Below are positions 24,959 to 34,354 of a DNA stretch of 64,000 nt, in pieces. The DNA is from CAVVSD01 sp963837655 (GTDB lineage: Bacteria; Actinomycetota; Thermoleophilia; Solirubrobacterales; Solirubrobacteraceae), in contig CAWIOK010000003.1 in the NCBI GenBank assembly GCA_963837655.1, positions 152,054 to 216,053 of the forward strand, in the 5' to 3' direction. Every line of letters begins with the position of its first letter. The first letter of the stretch is position 1. A program made the translations under genes and the position numbers. The notes under the pieces are model-generated. The model was not told the origin of the DNA and ran no database searches. It saw nothing but the letters and a program-made list of their open reading frames with translations.

Positions 24959-26004
24959 GCGGAGTGGCCGTCGCCAGGCGACCGGTCTCCCTCGATCGGA
25001 CTGTCGGATCGCTGATCCTGCTCGTCGCGCTGCTCGCGCCGCTGCTCTTCAACGAGTACTGGATCGCCGCGTTGCTGACGCAGATGCTGCTCCTCGGCGT
25101 CGTCGCCGCGAGCCTCATCTTCCTGTCGGCCTACGGCGGCATGGTCTCCCTGGCGCAGGTCGCCGTCTACGGGATCGCCGGCTTCGCGCTCGGCAACCTG
25201 ACGACCAACGGGAACACGAAGGGCCTGAACCTCGGCTGGGCCGAGGTGCCAGGGATCGCCGTCGCGATCGCCATCGCGATCGCCGTCGCGTTCATGTTCG
25301 GCGCCCTCGCGAGCCGCAGCTACGGGATCTACTTCCTGATGATCACCCTGGTGTTCTCGGTGATCGCGAACCTCGTCTTCGGCCAGGTCACGAACATCTC
25401 GGGCTTCGGCGGCATCAGCGGCATCCCGATCCCCGACTTCCTCAGCCGGACAGCGCATCCCGAGCGGCTGTACTTCGTCACGCTCGCGATCGCGCTGGCC
25501 GTGTACGCCCTGCTGCGCTACGTCGTCCGGACCCCGTTCGGGCTGACGCTGCAGGGCATCCGCGACGACCCGGTCCGCATGCGCTCGCTCGGCTACAGCG
25601 TCGCGTGGCACCGCACGCTCGCGTTCACGTTCGCCGGGCTCATCGCCGCGATCGGCGGCATCCTCTTCGTCTGGTGGAACGCGCAGATCGCGCCCTCCAC
25701 CATCGGCCTGCCGGCGACCATCGACGTCCTGGTGATCGCCGTCATCGGCGGGCTGTACCGCCTCGAGGGCGCGTGGTTGGGCGCTCTCGTCTTCGTCGTC
25801 ATCAACAACTACGCGCCGGACATCGGCTTCATCTCGGACCGGTTCCACACGCTCATCGGCGTCGTCTTCCTCGTCATCGTGCTCGTCTCCCCCAACGGCC
25901 TCATGGGGCTGTGGGAGCGAGCGACGGCGGGGCGGCGGCGCGCGACGGTGACCGGGGACCTCACGCAGGAGCGGGGCTCTGGCGAGCCCACACCCGTTGG
26001 TTGA
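24955..26004 (+). CDS. Branched-chain-type ABC transporter permease (LivM-like)
   Basis: A 349-residue LivM-family permease: an N-terminal helix SLILLVALLAPLLFNEYWIAALL, LSAYGGMVSLAQVAVYGIAGF, the EAA-like loop TPFGLTLQGIRDDPVRMRSLGYSV, and a C-terminal helix ending SPNGLMGLWER. It pairs with the LivH-like permease to form the membrane channel. The ATG overlaps the previous stop. Confidence 0.93.
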   Translation: MSGVAVARRPVSLDRTVGSLILLVALLAPLLFNEYWIAALLTQMLLLGVVAASLIFLSAYGGMVSLAQVAVYGIAGFALGNLTTNGNTKGLNLGWAEVPGIAVAIAIAIAVAFMFGALASRSYGIYFLMITLVFSVIANLVFGQVTNISGFGGISGIPIPDFLSRTAHPERLYFVTLAIALAVYALLRYVVRTPFGLTLQGIRDDPVRMRSLGYSVAWHRTLAFTFAGLIAAIGGILFVWWNAQIAPSTIGLPATIDVLVIAVIGGLYRLEGAWLGALVFVVINNYAPDIGFISDRFHTLIGVVFLVIVLVSPNGLMGLWERATAGRRRATVTGDLTQERGSGEPTPVG

Positions 26005-26037
26005 CGTGACCCGTCGTCACTGAGGAGGGAGGACAGG

Positions 26038-27564
26038 ATGCACGCAGGAGGAGGTAGGAGGAGTCTCGGCCGACATTCGGCCTGGCTCGCGACCCTGTTG
26101 GGGGCAGCCGCGCTCGCGGTCGCAGGGTGCGGGAGCGACAGCAACGACAGCAGCAGCGGTGGCGGCTCGGACACCTCGGCCGCACCGGCCGAGACGTCGG
26201 CCGCGCCCGCCGCATCGACCATCACCTGGCCGGATCCGCAGCCGGCCGTCGAGCCGCAGAGCGGTGGTTCCGGCACGCCGATCAAGATCGCGATCATGTC
26301 CGAGTGCAAGGGCGCATTCGGCGCGTTCGACCAGCAGAACATGGCCGGCGCGGTCTCCGCGCTCTCGCAGTTCGCGGGCGCGACCCCGGTCAGCAAGACC
26401 GATCCGAAGAAGGGCTTCACCGGCGGCGCCATCAACGGCCACCCGCTGAAGCTCGTCGGCGTCGGCTGCGGCGACGACACCGCCGACACGGCGATCAAGG
26501 AGACGCGGCGGCTCATGGAGCAGCTGGACGCCGACGTCATGATCGGCCCGCTCTCCGGCGACGAGTCCATCGCGATCGCCAACTACGCCAAGCAGCACCC
26601 GGACAAGACGTTCGTCGACGGCTCCGCCGGCGCGCAGGACACGACGCTGAAGGTTCAGGCGCCGAACTTCTTCCGGTTCAACGGTGACGGCGCGCAGTGG
26701 AACGCCGGCCTCGGCGACCTCGCGTTCAACAAGCTCGGCTGGAAGACCGCCGCCGTCGTGGCGGACGACTACAGCTTCGGCTGGACGTCGGCAGCAGGCT
26801 TCATCGCGGAGTTCTGCGCGGTGGGCGGCCAGGTCACGAAGCGGATCTTCCCGCCGCTGAACACCACGGACTACTCGTCCTACGCACAGCAGACGCCCAC
26901 CGACGTCGACGGCGTGTTCGTCGCGGTCGGCGGTGCGGGCCTCATCCCGTACCTCAAGGCCTACGAGCAGGCCAAGGGCCCGATCGACGCCAAGAAGTTC
27001 CAGGGCAACCTGTTCTGGGGCACGCCTGGCCAGTTCGAGCAGCTCGGCCCGCGCGTGGCGAACACGTACATCGGCGGAGCAGGCACGGCCGGCGATCTCG
27101 ACACCCCCGCGGCGCAGGACTACGCCACGAACATCGTCGGCAAGTGGTTCACGTCGTTCAAGCCGGGCGGCGACGCCGCGGCGCAGGCATCGAGCACGTT
27201 CACGTACGGCTACTACGTCAACACGTGGGGCCTCATCAAGGGCCTCGAGGCGGTCAAGGGCGACATCTCCGACCAGTCCAAGCTGCAGGCTGCGCTGGCG
27301 AAGACCGAGCTCCCGGCCCCGTACGGCACGATCAAGCTGGACGACAACCGCCAGGCAGTCCTGACGGTGTTCGACCAGCAGCTGTACCTGAAGGACAGCA
27401 AGCTGGCGGTCAAGACGGTCACGGCGATCCCCGACGTCGATCAGACGTTCGGTGGCACGTTCGGGCCCGACACCCCGCCGCCCGGGCGCAAGTCGCCCAC
27501 CTGCGAGAAGCGTGACCTCCCGTGGGTCGGGCACGCGCAGGCCGTCAAGGTCGTCGGCGGCTAG
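26038..27564 (+). CDS. Periplasmic-type substrate-binding lipoprotein of the ABC transporter
   Basis: 508 residues. The lipoprotein signal ends at LAVAGC with the lipid-accepting Cys31, followed by a Ser/Gly/Ala-rich linker to about residue 80. The mature domain is a type I periplasmic binding fold (LivJ/AmiC-like): IKIAIMSECKGAFGAFDQQN, MIGPLSGDESIAIANYA, AVVADDYSFGWTSAAGF. It captures the substrate outside the cell; the longer, divergent pocket suggests something other than leucine. A strong GGAGGGAGGACAGG Shine-Dalgarno precedes the ATG. Confidence 0.93.
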   Translation: MHAGGGRRSLGRHSAWLATLLGAAALAVAGCGSDSNDSSSGGGSDTSAAPAETSAAPAASTITWPDPQPAVEPQSGGSGTPIKIAIMSECKGAFGAFDQQNMAGAVSALSQFAGATPVSKTDPKKGFTGGAINGHPLKLVGVGCGDDTADTAIKETRRLMEQLDADVMIGPLSGDESIAIANYAKQHPDKTFVDGSAGAQDTTLKVQAPNFFRFNGDGAQWNAGLGDLAFNKLGWKTAAVVADDYSFGWTSAAGFIAEFCAVGGQVTKRIFPPLNTTDYSSYAQQTPTDVDGVFVAVGGAGLIPYLKAYEQAKGPIDAKKFQGNLFWGTPGQFEQLGPRVANTYIGGAGTAGDLDTPAAQDYATNIVGKWFTSFKPGGDAAAQASSTFTYGYYVNTWGLIKGLEAVKGDISDQSKLQAALAKTELPAPYGTIKLDDNRQAVLTVFDQQLYLKDSKLAVKTVTAIPDVDQTFGGTFGPDTPPPGRKSPTCEKRDLPWVGHAQAVKVVGG

Positions 27565-27574
27565 GCGCCACGAC

Positions 27575-28372
27575 GTGACGGATGTCGTCACAGAGCCGTC
27601 CGGACCGATCCTGCGCCTTCGCGGGGTCGGCCGGCGGTTCGGCGGACTGCACGCCGTGCGCGACGTCGACCTCGACGTCGCGCACGGCGAGCGCCGCGCG
27701 ATCCTCGGCCCCAACGGCGCCGGGAAGACGACGCTGTTCAACCTCATCTGCGGCGACGTCCCGCAGACCTCGGGAACCGTCGAGTTCCAGGGCTGGGACG
27801 TCGGAGACGTCCCACCCGCCGGCCGGACGCGGCTGGGGATGGGGCGGACGTACCAGAAGTCGCGACTGTTCCTCGGGCTGAGCGTCGAGGACAACCTGTA
27901 CCTGGCCGTGCTGGGCTCGCGCGACGGCCACCTGCGGATGTTCCGCCGCAAGGCCGTCGACGGCGAGCTGCGCGAGCGGGCGCGTGAGCTCGCGGCCCTC
28001 GTCGGCCTGCAGGCCAAGCTGCCCGATCTCGTCGGGAACATCTCGCACGGCGAGCAACGTCAGCTGGAGGTCGCCATGGCCCGCGCGACCGAGCCGACGC
28101 TGATGCTGCTCGACGAGCCCGCCTCCGGGCTCTCACGCGGTGAGCGCGTGGCGCTCACCGACCTGCTGCTCGAGCTCGACAGGAGCATCACGCTCATCAT
28201 CATCGAGCACGACATGGACGTCGCCCTGCGCGTCGCGGAGCAGGTCACGATGATGCACGACGGGCGCAAGATCGTGGAGGGCACGCCCGAGGAGATCCGC
28301 GCGAACCAGACGGTGCACGAGCTGTACCTCGGCGGCCGCGTCACCGACGAGGGCATCGAGGCCACGTCGTGA
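27575..28372 (+). CDS. ABC transporter ATP-binding protein (LivG-like)
   Basis: A 265-residue ATPase. Walker A GPNGAGKTT, Q-loop GRTYQKSRLF, signature ISHGEQRQLEVAMA (SHGEQ for SGGQQ), Walker B LMLLDEPASG and the switch His in IIEHDMD. The C-terminal EGTPEEIRANQTVHELYLGG is the LivG tail. GTG start; the gene overlaps the LivF-like gene by GTGA. Confidence 0.95.
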   Translation: MTDVVTEPSGPILRLRGVGRRFGGLHAVRDVDLDVAHGERRAILGPNGAGKTTLFNLICGDVPQTSGTVEFQGWDVGDVPPAGRTRLGMGRTYQKSRLFLGLSVEDNLYLAVLGSRDGHLRMFRRKAVDGELRERARELAALVGLQAKLPDLVGNISHGEQRQLEVAMARATEPTLMLLDEPASGLSRGERVALTDLLLELDRSITLIIIEHDMDVALRVAEQVTMMHDGRKIVEGTPEEIRANQTVHELYLGGRVTDEGIEATS

Positions 28373-29094
28373 GCTCCAACGGCGCACCGCTGCTGGAGGT
28401 CTCCGACCTCAACGTCCACTACGGACCGTCGCACGTCCTGCAGAACGTCTCCTTCGAGGTCCGCGACGAGCCCGTCTCGCTCATCGGCCGCAACGGCATG
28501 GGCAAGACGACGCTCTGCAACGCGATCCTCCAGATGCCGCCCGGCAAGACGAGCGGGTCGATCAAGTTCCAGGGCACCGAGCTGGTCGGCCGCGCGTCGT
28601 ACAAGATCGCGAGCGCCGGCATCGGCTACGTGCCCCAGGGGCGCCGCCTCTTCGAGTCGCTGAGCGTCGACGAGCACCTCAGGATGCTCGCGCCCCGGCG
28701 CGGCGAGAGCCGCTGGACGGTGCAGCGCGTCTACGAGCTCTTCCCCCGCCTCGCCGAGCGCAAGGGCAACGGCGGCATGCAGCTGTCCGGCGGCGAGCAG
28801 CAGATGCTCGCGATCGGCCGCGCGCTGCTCACCAACCCGAAGCTGCTGATCATGGACGAGCCCTCCGAGGGCCTCGCCCCGACGATCATCGAGCTGCTCA
28901 TCGAGACGTTCCGCGGCCTCGCCGCGGAAGGCCTTGCGATCCTGTGCGTGGAGCAGAACCTCGCCATGGCGACGGCGATGGCCGACCGCCAGCTCGTGAT
29001 GGTCGCGGGCCAGATCGCGGCGGAGACGACGGCGCCCGAGCTGGCGCACGATCCGGAGGCCCAGCGCCGCTGGCTCGGGGTGGAGCGCGGCTGA
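28369..29094 (+). CDS. ABC transporter ATP-binding protein (LivF-like)
   Basis: A 241-residue ATPase with Walker A GRNGMGKTT, signature LSGGEQQMLAIGRAL, Walker B LLIMDEPSEGLAP and switch region CVEQNLAMA. It is the second ATPase of the heterodimeric LivGF motor. GTG start overlapping the LivG-like stop; its own TGA overlaps the ATG of the UPF0261 gene. Confidence 0.95.
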   Translation: MSSNGAPLLEVSDLNVHYGPSHVLQNVSFEVRDEPVSLIGRNGMGKTTLCNAILQMPPGKTSGSIKFQGTELVGRASYKIASAGIGYVPQGRRLFESLSVDEHLRMLAPRRGESRWTVQRVYELFPRLAERKGNGGMQLSGGEQQMLAIGRALLTNPKLLIMDEPSEGLAPTIIELLIETFRGLAAEGLAILCVEQNLAMATAMADRQLVMVAGQIAAETTAPELAHDPEAQRRWLGVERG

Positions 29095-30311
29095 TGCCCA
29101 CCGTCGTGCTGCTGGGCACGCTGGACACGAAGGGCCACGAATACGACTTCGTCCGCAACCGGCTGCGCGAGACGGGCGTCGACGTGGTCCTGGTGGACAC
29201 GGGCGTGCTCGGCGAGCCGCAGGTCGCGCACGACGTCACACGCGAGGAGGTCGCGCGCGCGGCGGGCGCCGACCACGCCGAGCTCGTCCGCGCCGCCGAC
29301 CGCGGGCACGCGATGGACGTCATGGGACGGGGCGCCGCGACGGTCCTCGCCCGCCTGCACGCCGAGGGGCGCGTCGACGGCGTCGCCGCCATCGGCGGCT
29401 CGGGCAACTCCTCGATCGCCGCACGGGCGATGCGCGAGCTCCCGGTCGGCGTGCCGAAGCTCATCGTCTCGACGGTCGCGTCGGGGGACACCCGCCCGTA
29501 CGTCGGGGCCGTCGACATCACGATGACCTACTCGGTCGTCGACATCGCCGGCATCAACCAGATCTCGGCGCAGATCCTCACGAACGCCGCGGGCGCGATC
29601 GCAGGCATGGCGAGCGCGGCGGTGCCGGAGGCCAGCGGGGAGCGCCCGCTCGTCGGCGCGACGATGTTCGGCGTCACGACGCCGTGCGTCACCCACGCGC
29701 GCGAGCGCCTGGAGGAGCTCGGCTACGAGGTGCTCGTCTTCCACGCCACCGGCACCGGCGGGCAGTCCTTCGAGGCGCTCGCGGCCGGCGGCTACCTCGT
29801 CGGAGCGCTGGACGCCACGACGACCGAGCTCGCCGACGAGCTCGTCGGCGGCGTGCTCTCGGCGGGCCCTGACCGCCTCCGCGGCGTTGGTCGCGCCGGC
29901 ATCCCGCAGGTCGTCTCGCTCGGCGCCCTGGACATGGTCAACTTCGGCCCGCGCGAGACCGTCCCCGAGCGCTTCGAGGACCGCAACCTCTACGTCCACA
30001 ACCCGACGATCACGCTCATGCGCACGACCGTGGACGAGATGGCCGAGCTCGGGCGCCGGATCGCCGAGCGCCTCAACGGCACGGCCGGCCCGACCGTCCT
30101 CTTCATCCCGCTGCGCGGCGTGTCCGCCATCGACGTCGACGGCCAGCCGTTCCGCGACGCGGAGGCCGACGAGGCGCTGTTCGCAGCACTGCGCGAGGGA
30201 GTCGACACGTCGAAGGTCGAGCTCGTCGAGGTCGACGCAGACGTCAATGACCCCGCGTTCGCCATTGCGATGGCGGACCGTCTCCACGAGCTGATCGGAG
30301 CGGCGGCATGA
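29094..30311 (+). CDS. UPF0261 / Tm-1-like N-domain ATP-binding protein
   Basis: 405 residues of the UPF0261 family, equivalent to the N-terminal half of the tomato Tm-1 resistance protein: VLLGTLDTKGHEYDFVRNRL, AAIGGSGNSSIAARAMR, MFGVTTPCVTHARERLEELGYEVLVFHATGTGGQSFE and SLGALDMVNFGPRETVPERF. The bacterial function is not established; the plant domain binds ATP. It is coupled by TGATG to the ABC transporter and by ATGA to the matching C-domain homolog, so the two probably act together on the imported compound. Confidence 0.9.
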   Translation: MPTVVLLGTLDTKGHEYDFVRNRLRETGVDVVLVDTGVLGEPQVAHDVTREEVARAAGADHAELVRAADRGHAMDVMGRGAATVLARLHAEGRVDGVAAIGGSGNSSIAARAMRELPVGVPKLIVSTVASGDTRPYVGAVDITMTYSVVDIAGINQISAQILTNAAGAIAGMASAAVPEASGERPLVGATMFGVTTPCVTHARERLEELGYEVLVFHATGTGGQSFEALAAGGYLVGALDATTTELADELVGGVLSAGPDRLRGVGRAGIPQVVSLGALDMVNFGPRETVPERFEDRNLYVHNPTITLMRTTVDEMAELGRRIAERLNGTAGPTVLFIPLRGVSAIDVDGQPFRDAEADEALFAALREGVDTSKVELVEVDADVNDPAFAIAMADRLHELIGAAA

Positions 30312-31141
30312 GACGCGACGAGGCGCTCGCCAGGCTGCGCGAGCAGGTGGCCTCGGGCCGCCCGATCATCGGCGCCGGCGCAGGCACCGGGCTGTCGGCG
30401 AAGTGCGCGCAGGACGGCGGCGCCGACCTCATCATCATCTACAACTCCGGGCGCTTCCGGATGGCCGGCCGCGGTTCGCTGTCGGGGATGATGCCCTACG
30501 GCGACGCGAACGCGATCGTCATGGACATGGCGCGCGAGGTGCTGCCGGTCGCGACGCACACGCCGGTGCTCGCCGGCGTCTGCGGGACCGACCCGTTCCG
30601 GCTCATGCCCCAGTTCCTCGAGGACGTCAGGCGCACGGGCTTCACTGGCGTGCAGAACTTCCCGACCGTCGGGCTCATCGACGGCACGATGCGCGCCGGG
30701 CTGGAGGAGACGGGCATGGGCTACGCCCTGGAGGTCGACATGATCCGCCAGGCCCGCGAGCTGGACCTGCTCACCTGCCCGTACGTCTTCACCGAGGACG
30801 AGGCGCGCGCGATGGCCGACGCCGGCGCCGACGTGCTCGTCCCGCACATGGGCCTCACGACCGGCGGCACGATCGGCGCGCAGAGCGGCCTCACGCTCGA
30901 CGAGGCGGTCGTGCGCGTCCAGGCCCTCTACGACGCGGCGCGCGAGGTCAACCCGGACGTCCTGTGCCTCTGCCACGGAGGCCCGATCGCCGAGCCCGAC
31001 GACGCGCAGCACGTCCTCGACAACACGACGGGCATCGTCGGCTTCTTCGGCGCGTCCAGCATGGAGCGCCTGCCGACCGAGGTCGCGATGACGCAGAACA
31101 TGCAGCGCTTCAAGGCCATCTCGATCGGGGGAGGATCATGA
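30308..31141 (+). CDS. PEP-hydrolase-like TIM-barrel protein (Tm-1 C-domain homolog)
   Basis: 277 residues of the phosphoenolpyruvate-hydrolase-like family: GRPIIGAGAGTGLSAKCAQDGGADLIIIYNSGRFRMAGRG, VLAGVCGTDPFR, GFTGVQNFPTVGLIDG and LVPHMGLTTGGTIGA. It is homologous to the C-terminal TIM barrel of plant Tm-1 proteins. The active-site chemistry is presumed to act on a pyruvate-like or carboxylated C-C bond, but this is not proven for these bacterial forms. ATGA overlaps on both sides fix it in the transporter operon. Confidence 0.9.
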   Translation: MRRDEALARLREQVASGRPIIGAGAGTGLSAKCAQDGGADLIIIYNSGRFRMAGRGSLSGMMPYGDANAIVMDMAREVLPVATHTPVLAGVCGTDPFRLMPQFLEDVRRTGFTGVQNFPTVGLIDGTMRAGLEETGMGYALEVDMIRQARELDLLTCPYVFTEDEARAMADAGADVLVPHMGLTTGGTIGAQSGLTLDEAVVRVQALYDAAREVNPDVLCLCHGGPIAEPDDAQHVLDNTTGIVGFFGASSMERLPTEVAMTQNMQRFKAISIGGGS

Positions 31142-31536
31142 GCGGAACATTCATCACCGACGCGGACATCGTGCGCGACCAGGAGGACTGGGGCGTCACG
31201 GGCTGGATCAGCCGGCCGTCGTTCACGGGCTCGACGTCGATGTGCGTCATGGACGTGCACCTGCAGCCCGGTGGTGGTCACGCGTTCCATCGCCATCCGG
31301 ACCAGGAGGAGATCATCTGGGTCCGCGAGGGTCGCATCGAGCAGTGGCTGGAAGGCGACAAGCAGGAGCTCGGCCCCGGTGAGGCGGTCTACATCCCCAA
31401 GGACGTCGTCCACGCGTCGTTCACGGTCGGGGACGAGACGGCCAAGCTCAGCGTGATCCTCACGCCGACCGCCGGCGATGACGGCTACTCGGTCATCGAC
31501 GTCTCCGGCGAGGAGCCTTGGGCATCGCTGAAGTGA
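31138..31536 (+). CDS. Cupin-domain protein
   Basis: A 132-residue cupin: GGGHAFHRHPDQEEIIWVREGRI gives His, His and Glu ligands, and GEAVYIPKDVVHASF the fourth His. It is the last gene of the transporter/Tm-1-like operon (ATGA overlap) and converges on the GntR gene 5 bases away. Possible roles are isomerase, dioxygenase or sensor. Confidence 0.87.
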   Translation: MSGTFITDADIVRDQEDWGVTGWISRPSFTGSTSMCVMDVHLQPGGGHAFHRHPDQEEIIWVREGRIEQWLEGDKQELGPGEAVYIPKDVVHASFTVGDETAKLSVILTPTAGDDGYSVIDVSGEEPWASLK

Positions 31537-31541
31537 CGCGT

Positions 31542-32198
31542 CTAGACGGACACGGGCGCGCCGTCGGCGGCCGCCGCGAGCATCTCGACGAACCAGTCCT
31601 GATGGCGCCGGCTGAGCTGGCAGGCCAGCTCGGCGTCGCCGGCGGCGACGGCGTCGACGATCGGCTGGTGCGACTCGGCGAGCATCCGCAGGTCTGGTGT
31701 GAGCGTGACCATCGTCAGCGCGCTGTGGTCGCCGATGCACAGGCTGCTCCACATCGTGTGCAGCAACTGGTTCCCGCTCGCCAGGACGATGTGGCGGTGG
31801 AAGCGCTCGCTGTGGTCGACGGCCGCGCGCACGTCACCGCGGTCGGCGGCGTCGCGCATCGCGTCGACCTCTGCCTGCAGCCCCGTCACATCCAGGCAGA
31901 GCTTCGGCGTCGCCAGGCGTGCAGCGAACTCCTCGAGGGCCGCCCGGACCTGGAAGAGCTCGTGCATCCCGAGGTGCCACGGATCGCGGACGTAGGTGCC
32001 GCGGTGCATCTCGCTGCGGACGAAGCCGAGCATCTCGAGCTCGCGCAGCGCCTCGCGCACCGGCCCCTGGCTGGTCCCGTAGGCCTTCGCGATCTGCATC
32101 TCGATCAGGCGGTCGCCTGGCCGGTACTCACCGTCGAGGATCGACCGGACGATCCCGTCCCTGACGTCGTGACGCAGCGCCCTCCGCGGCGGCTTCAT
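31542..32198 (-). CDS. GntR-family regulator with FCD domain
   Basis: 218 residues. The winged HTH is VRDGIVRSILDGEYRPGDRLIEMQIAKAYGTSQGPVREALRELEMLGFV; the FCD domain includes HSERFHRHIV and ESHQPIVDAV with metal-binding His residues. Only 20 bases separate its start from the divergent TIM-barrel gene, so the shared control region must overlap coding sequence or its true start is further in. It probably regulates the 32.2-35.3 kb genes. Confidence 0.92.
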   Translation of the reverse strand: MKPPRRALRHDVRDGIVRSILDGEYRPGDRLIEMQIAKAYGTSQGPVREALRELEMLGFVRSEMHRGTYVRDPWHLGMHELFQVRAALEEFAARLATPKLCLDVTGLQAEVDAMRDAADRGDVRAAVDHSERFHRHIVLASGNQLLHTMWSSLCIGDHSALTMVTLTPDLRMLAESHQPIVDAVAAGDAELACQLSRRHQDWFVEMLAAAADGAPVSV

Positions 32199-32218
32199 GC
32201 AGGGGAAAGGTACTGCCT

Positions 32219-33220
32219 ATGACCAGACCGATCGCACTCTTCACCGGACAGTGGGCGGATCTCTCGCTGGACGAGCTGGCGCCGAAGTGCGCATCGTGGG
32301 ACTACGACGGCCTCGAGCTCGCATGCTGGGGCGACCACTTCCAGGTCGACCGCGCGCTGGCCGACCCGGCCTACGTCCGCAGCCGCCGTGAGCTGCTGGA
32401 CGCCAACGGGCTCGGGTGCTGGGCGCTGGGCGCACATCTGGTCGGGCAGGCCGTCTGCGATCCGATCGACGCGCGCCACCAGGCGATCCTCCCGCCCGAG
32501 GTCTGGGGCGACGGCGATCCGGAGGGCGTGCGCACGCGCGCGGCCCAGCGCATGAAGGACACCGCCCGCGCCGCGGCGGCGTTCGGCGTCACCGTCGTGA
32601 CGGGCTTCACGGGTTCCTCGATCTGGCACCAGCTCTACTCGTTCCCTCCCAACGACTGGGCCGTCATCGAGCGCGGCTACGAGGACTTCGCGGAGCGCTG
32701 GGGGCCGATCATCGACGTCTTCGATGCCGAGGGCGTGCGCTTCGCGCTCGAGGTGCACCCGACCGAGATCGCCTACGACCTCGTGACGACGCGCAAGACG
32801 CTCGACGCGATCGGCGGGCGGCCCGGCTTCGGCATCAACCTGGATCCGAGCCACTTCATCCCCCAGCTGCTCGATCCGGTGCCGTTCGCGATGGAGTTCG
32901 CCGACCGGATCTACAACGTCCACGTCAAGGACTCCAAGGTGCTCGCCGACGGCCGGCGTTCCATCCTCGGCTCGCACATCGACTTCGGCGAGGCCGAGCG
33001 CGGATGGACGTTCGTGTCCCCCGGCCACGGCGACGTGGAGTTCGAGGCGTTGTTGCGGACCCTGAACCGGATCGGCTACCAGGGGCCGCTGGCCGTCGAG
33101 TGGGAGGACTCGGGCATGGATCGGGAGTGGGGCGCGGCCGACGCCGCCGCGTTCCTGCGCCGGACGGACTTCGCGCCCTCCTCGCTGGCCTTCGACGCCG
33201 CGTTCCAGAAGGCGCGATGA
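32219..33220 (+). CDS. Sugar phosphate isomerase/epimerase-like TIM barrel
   Basis: 333 residues of the xylose-isomerase-like/AP-endonuclease-2 TIM-barrel family. Metal ligands are suggested by FALEVHPTEIA (Glu, His), INLDPSHF (Asp, His), NVHVKDSK (His, Asp) and AVEWEDSG (Glu). Such proteins isomerise or epimerise keto sugars and inositol derivatives. It is coupled by ATGA to a Gfo/Idh/MocA dehydrogenase, a common pairing for polyol or sugar degradation. Confidence 0.9.
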   Translation: MTRPIALFTGQWADLSLDELAPKCASWDYDGLELACWGDHFQVDRALADPAYVRSRRELLDANGLGCWALGAHLVGQAVCDPIDARHQAILPPEVWGDGDPEGVRTRAAQRMKDTARAAAAFGVTVVTGFTGSSIWHQLYSFPPNDWAVIERGYEDFAERWGPIIDVFDAEGVRFALEVHPTEIAYDLVTTRKTLDAIGGRPGFGINLDPSHFIPQLLDPVPFAMEFADRIYNVHVKDSKVLADGRRSILGSHIDFGEAERGWTFVSPGHGDVEFEALLRTLNRIGYQGPLAVEWEDSGMDREWGAADAAAFLRRTDFAPSSLAFDAAFQKAR

Positions 33221-34326
33221 CCGACCACGTCGGCGTGGGGATGCTGGGCTACGCCTTCATGGGCAAGGCGCACTCCAACGCCTTCCGGACCCTGTCCTAC
33301 ATGACGTGGCCGCCCCCGCTGATCCCCGATCTCATCGCGATCGGCGGGCGCAACGCGGGTGCGGTCCAGGAGGCGGCCGAGCGCTACGGCTTCGCGAGCG
33401 CGGTCACGGACTGGCGCGACATCGTCGCCGACCCGCGGGTGCACGTCTTCGACAACCTCGCACCCAACAACCTGCACGCCGAGCCGTCGATCGCGGCCGC
33501 CGAGGCGGGCAAGCACGTCGTCTGCGAGAAGCCGCTTGGCCGCAACGCCGAGGAGGCCTACGAGACCTGGCAGCGGGTGCACGCGGCCGGCGTCGTGCAC
33601 ATGTGCGCGTTCAACTACCGCTTCGTTCCTGCGGTGCGCCTCGCGCGCGAGATCCTCGAGGCGGGCGACCTCGGCGAGATCCACCACTTCCGGGCCGCCT
33701 ACCTGCAGGACTGGCTCGCCGATCCGACGTCGCCGGCGAGCTGGCGGCTGGACGCCGACGAGGCTGGGTCGGGGGCGCTGGGCGACCTCGGCGCGCACAT
33801 CATCGACCTGGGCCGCTACCTCGTCGGCGAGATCGCGGCGGTCGGCGCGACCATGCGGACGTTCGTGCCCGAGCGCCCCGGGGGCAAGGTGACCGTCGAT
33901 GACGCCTTCGAGGCGTTCGTCGAGTTCGAGGGCGGCGTCATCGGCACCCTCGAGGCGTCGCGCTTCTGCCCCGGGCGCAAGAACGCGCTGACCTGGGAGA
34001 TCAACGGCTCGAAGGGCTCGATGCGCTTCGAGCTCGAGCGCATCAACGAGCTGCAGGTGGACCGGGACGGCACGGGCTTCCGCACCGTGCTCGTCACCGA
34101 CGCCGATCAGACCTTCATGGAGCACTGGTGGCCGCCCGGTCACGTCATCGGCTGGGAGCACACGTTCGTGCACGAGCTCCACCACTTCCTCGGCGCGGTC
34201 GCCTCCGGCGGGCGCGTCGGCCCGCACGGCGCGGACTTCGAGGACGGCTACCGCGCCGCGGAGGTATGCGACGCGATCTCGCGCTCCGCGGCCTCGGGCG
34301 CACGCGAGACGGTGCGATACCGCTGA
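33217..34326 (+). CDS. Gfo/Idh/MocA-family NAD(P)-dependent dehydrogenase
   Basis: 369 residues. The Rossmann start is VGVGMLGYAFMGKAHSNAF; HVVCEKPLGRN is the family's EKP motif with the active-site Lys; GALGDLGAHIIDLGRYLVG contains the catalytic Asp/His pair. It probably oxidises a sugar or inositol-like hydroxyl, working with the upstream isomerase. The frame is open earlier, but only the ATG at 33,217 avoids the isomerase gene. Confidence 0.92.
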   Translation: MTDHVGVGMLGYAFMGKAHSNAFRTLSYMTWPPPLIPDLIAIGGRNAGAVQEAAERYGFASAVTDWRDIVADPRVHVFDNLAPNNLHAEPSIAAAEAGKHVVCEKPLGRNAEEAYETWQRVHAAGVVHMCAFNYRFVPAVRLAREILEAGDLGEIHHFRAAYLQDWLADPTSPASWRLDADEAGSGALGDLGAHIIDLGRYLVGEIAAVGATMRTFVPERPGGKVTVDDAFEAFVEFEGGVIGTLEASRFCPGRKNALTWEINGSKGSMRFELERINELQVDRDGTGFRTVLVTDADQTFMEHWWPPGHVIGWEHTFVHELHHFLGAVASGGRVGPHGADFEDGYRAAEVCDAISRSAASGARETVRYR

Positions 34327-34354
34327 TGTCAGCAACGAAAGGTCGTGAACAACC

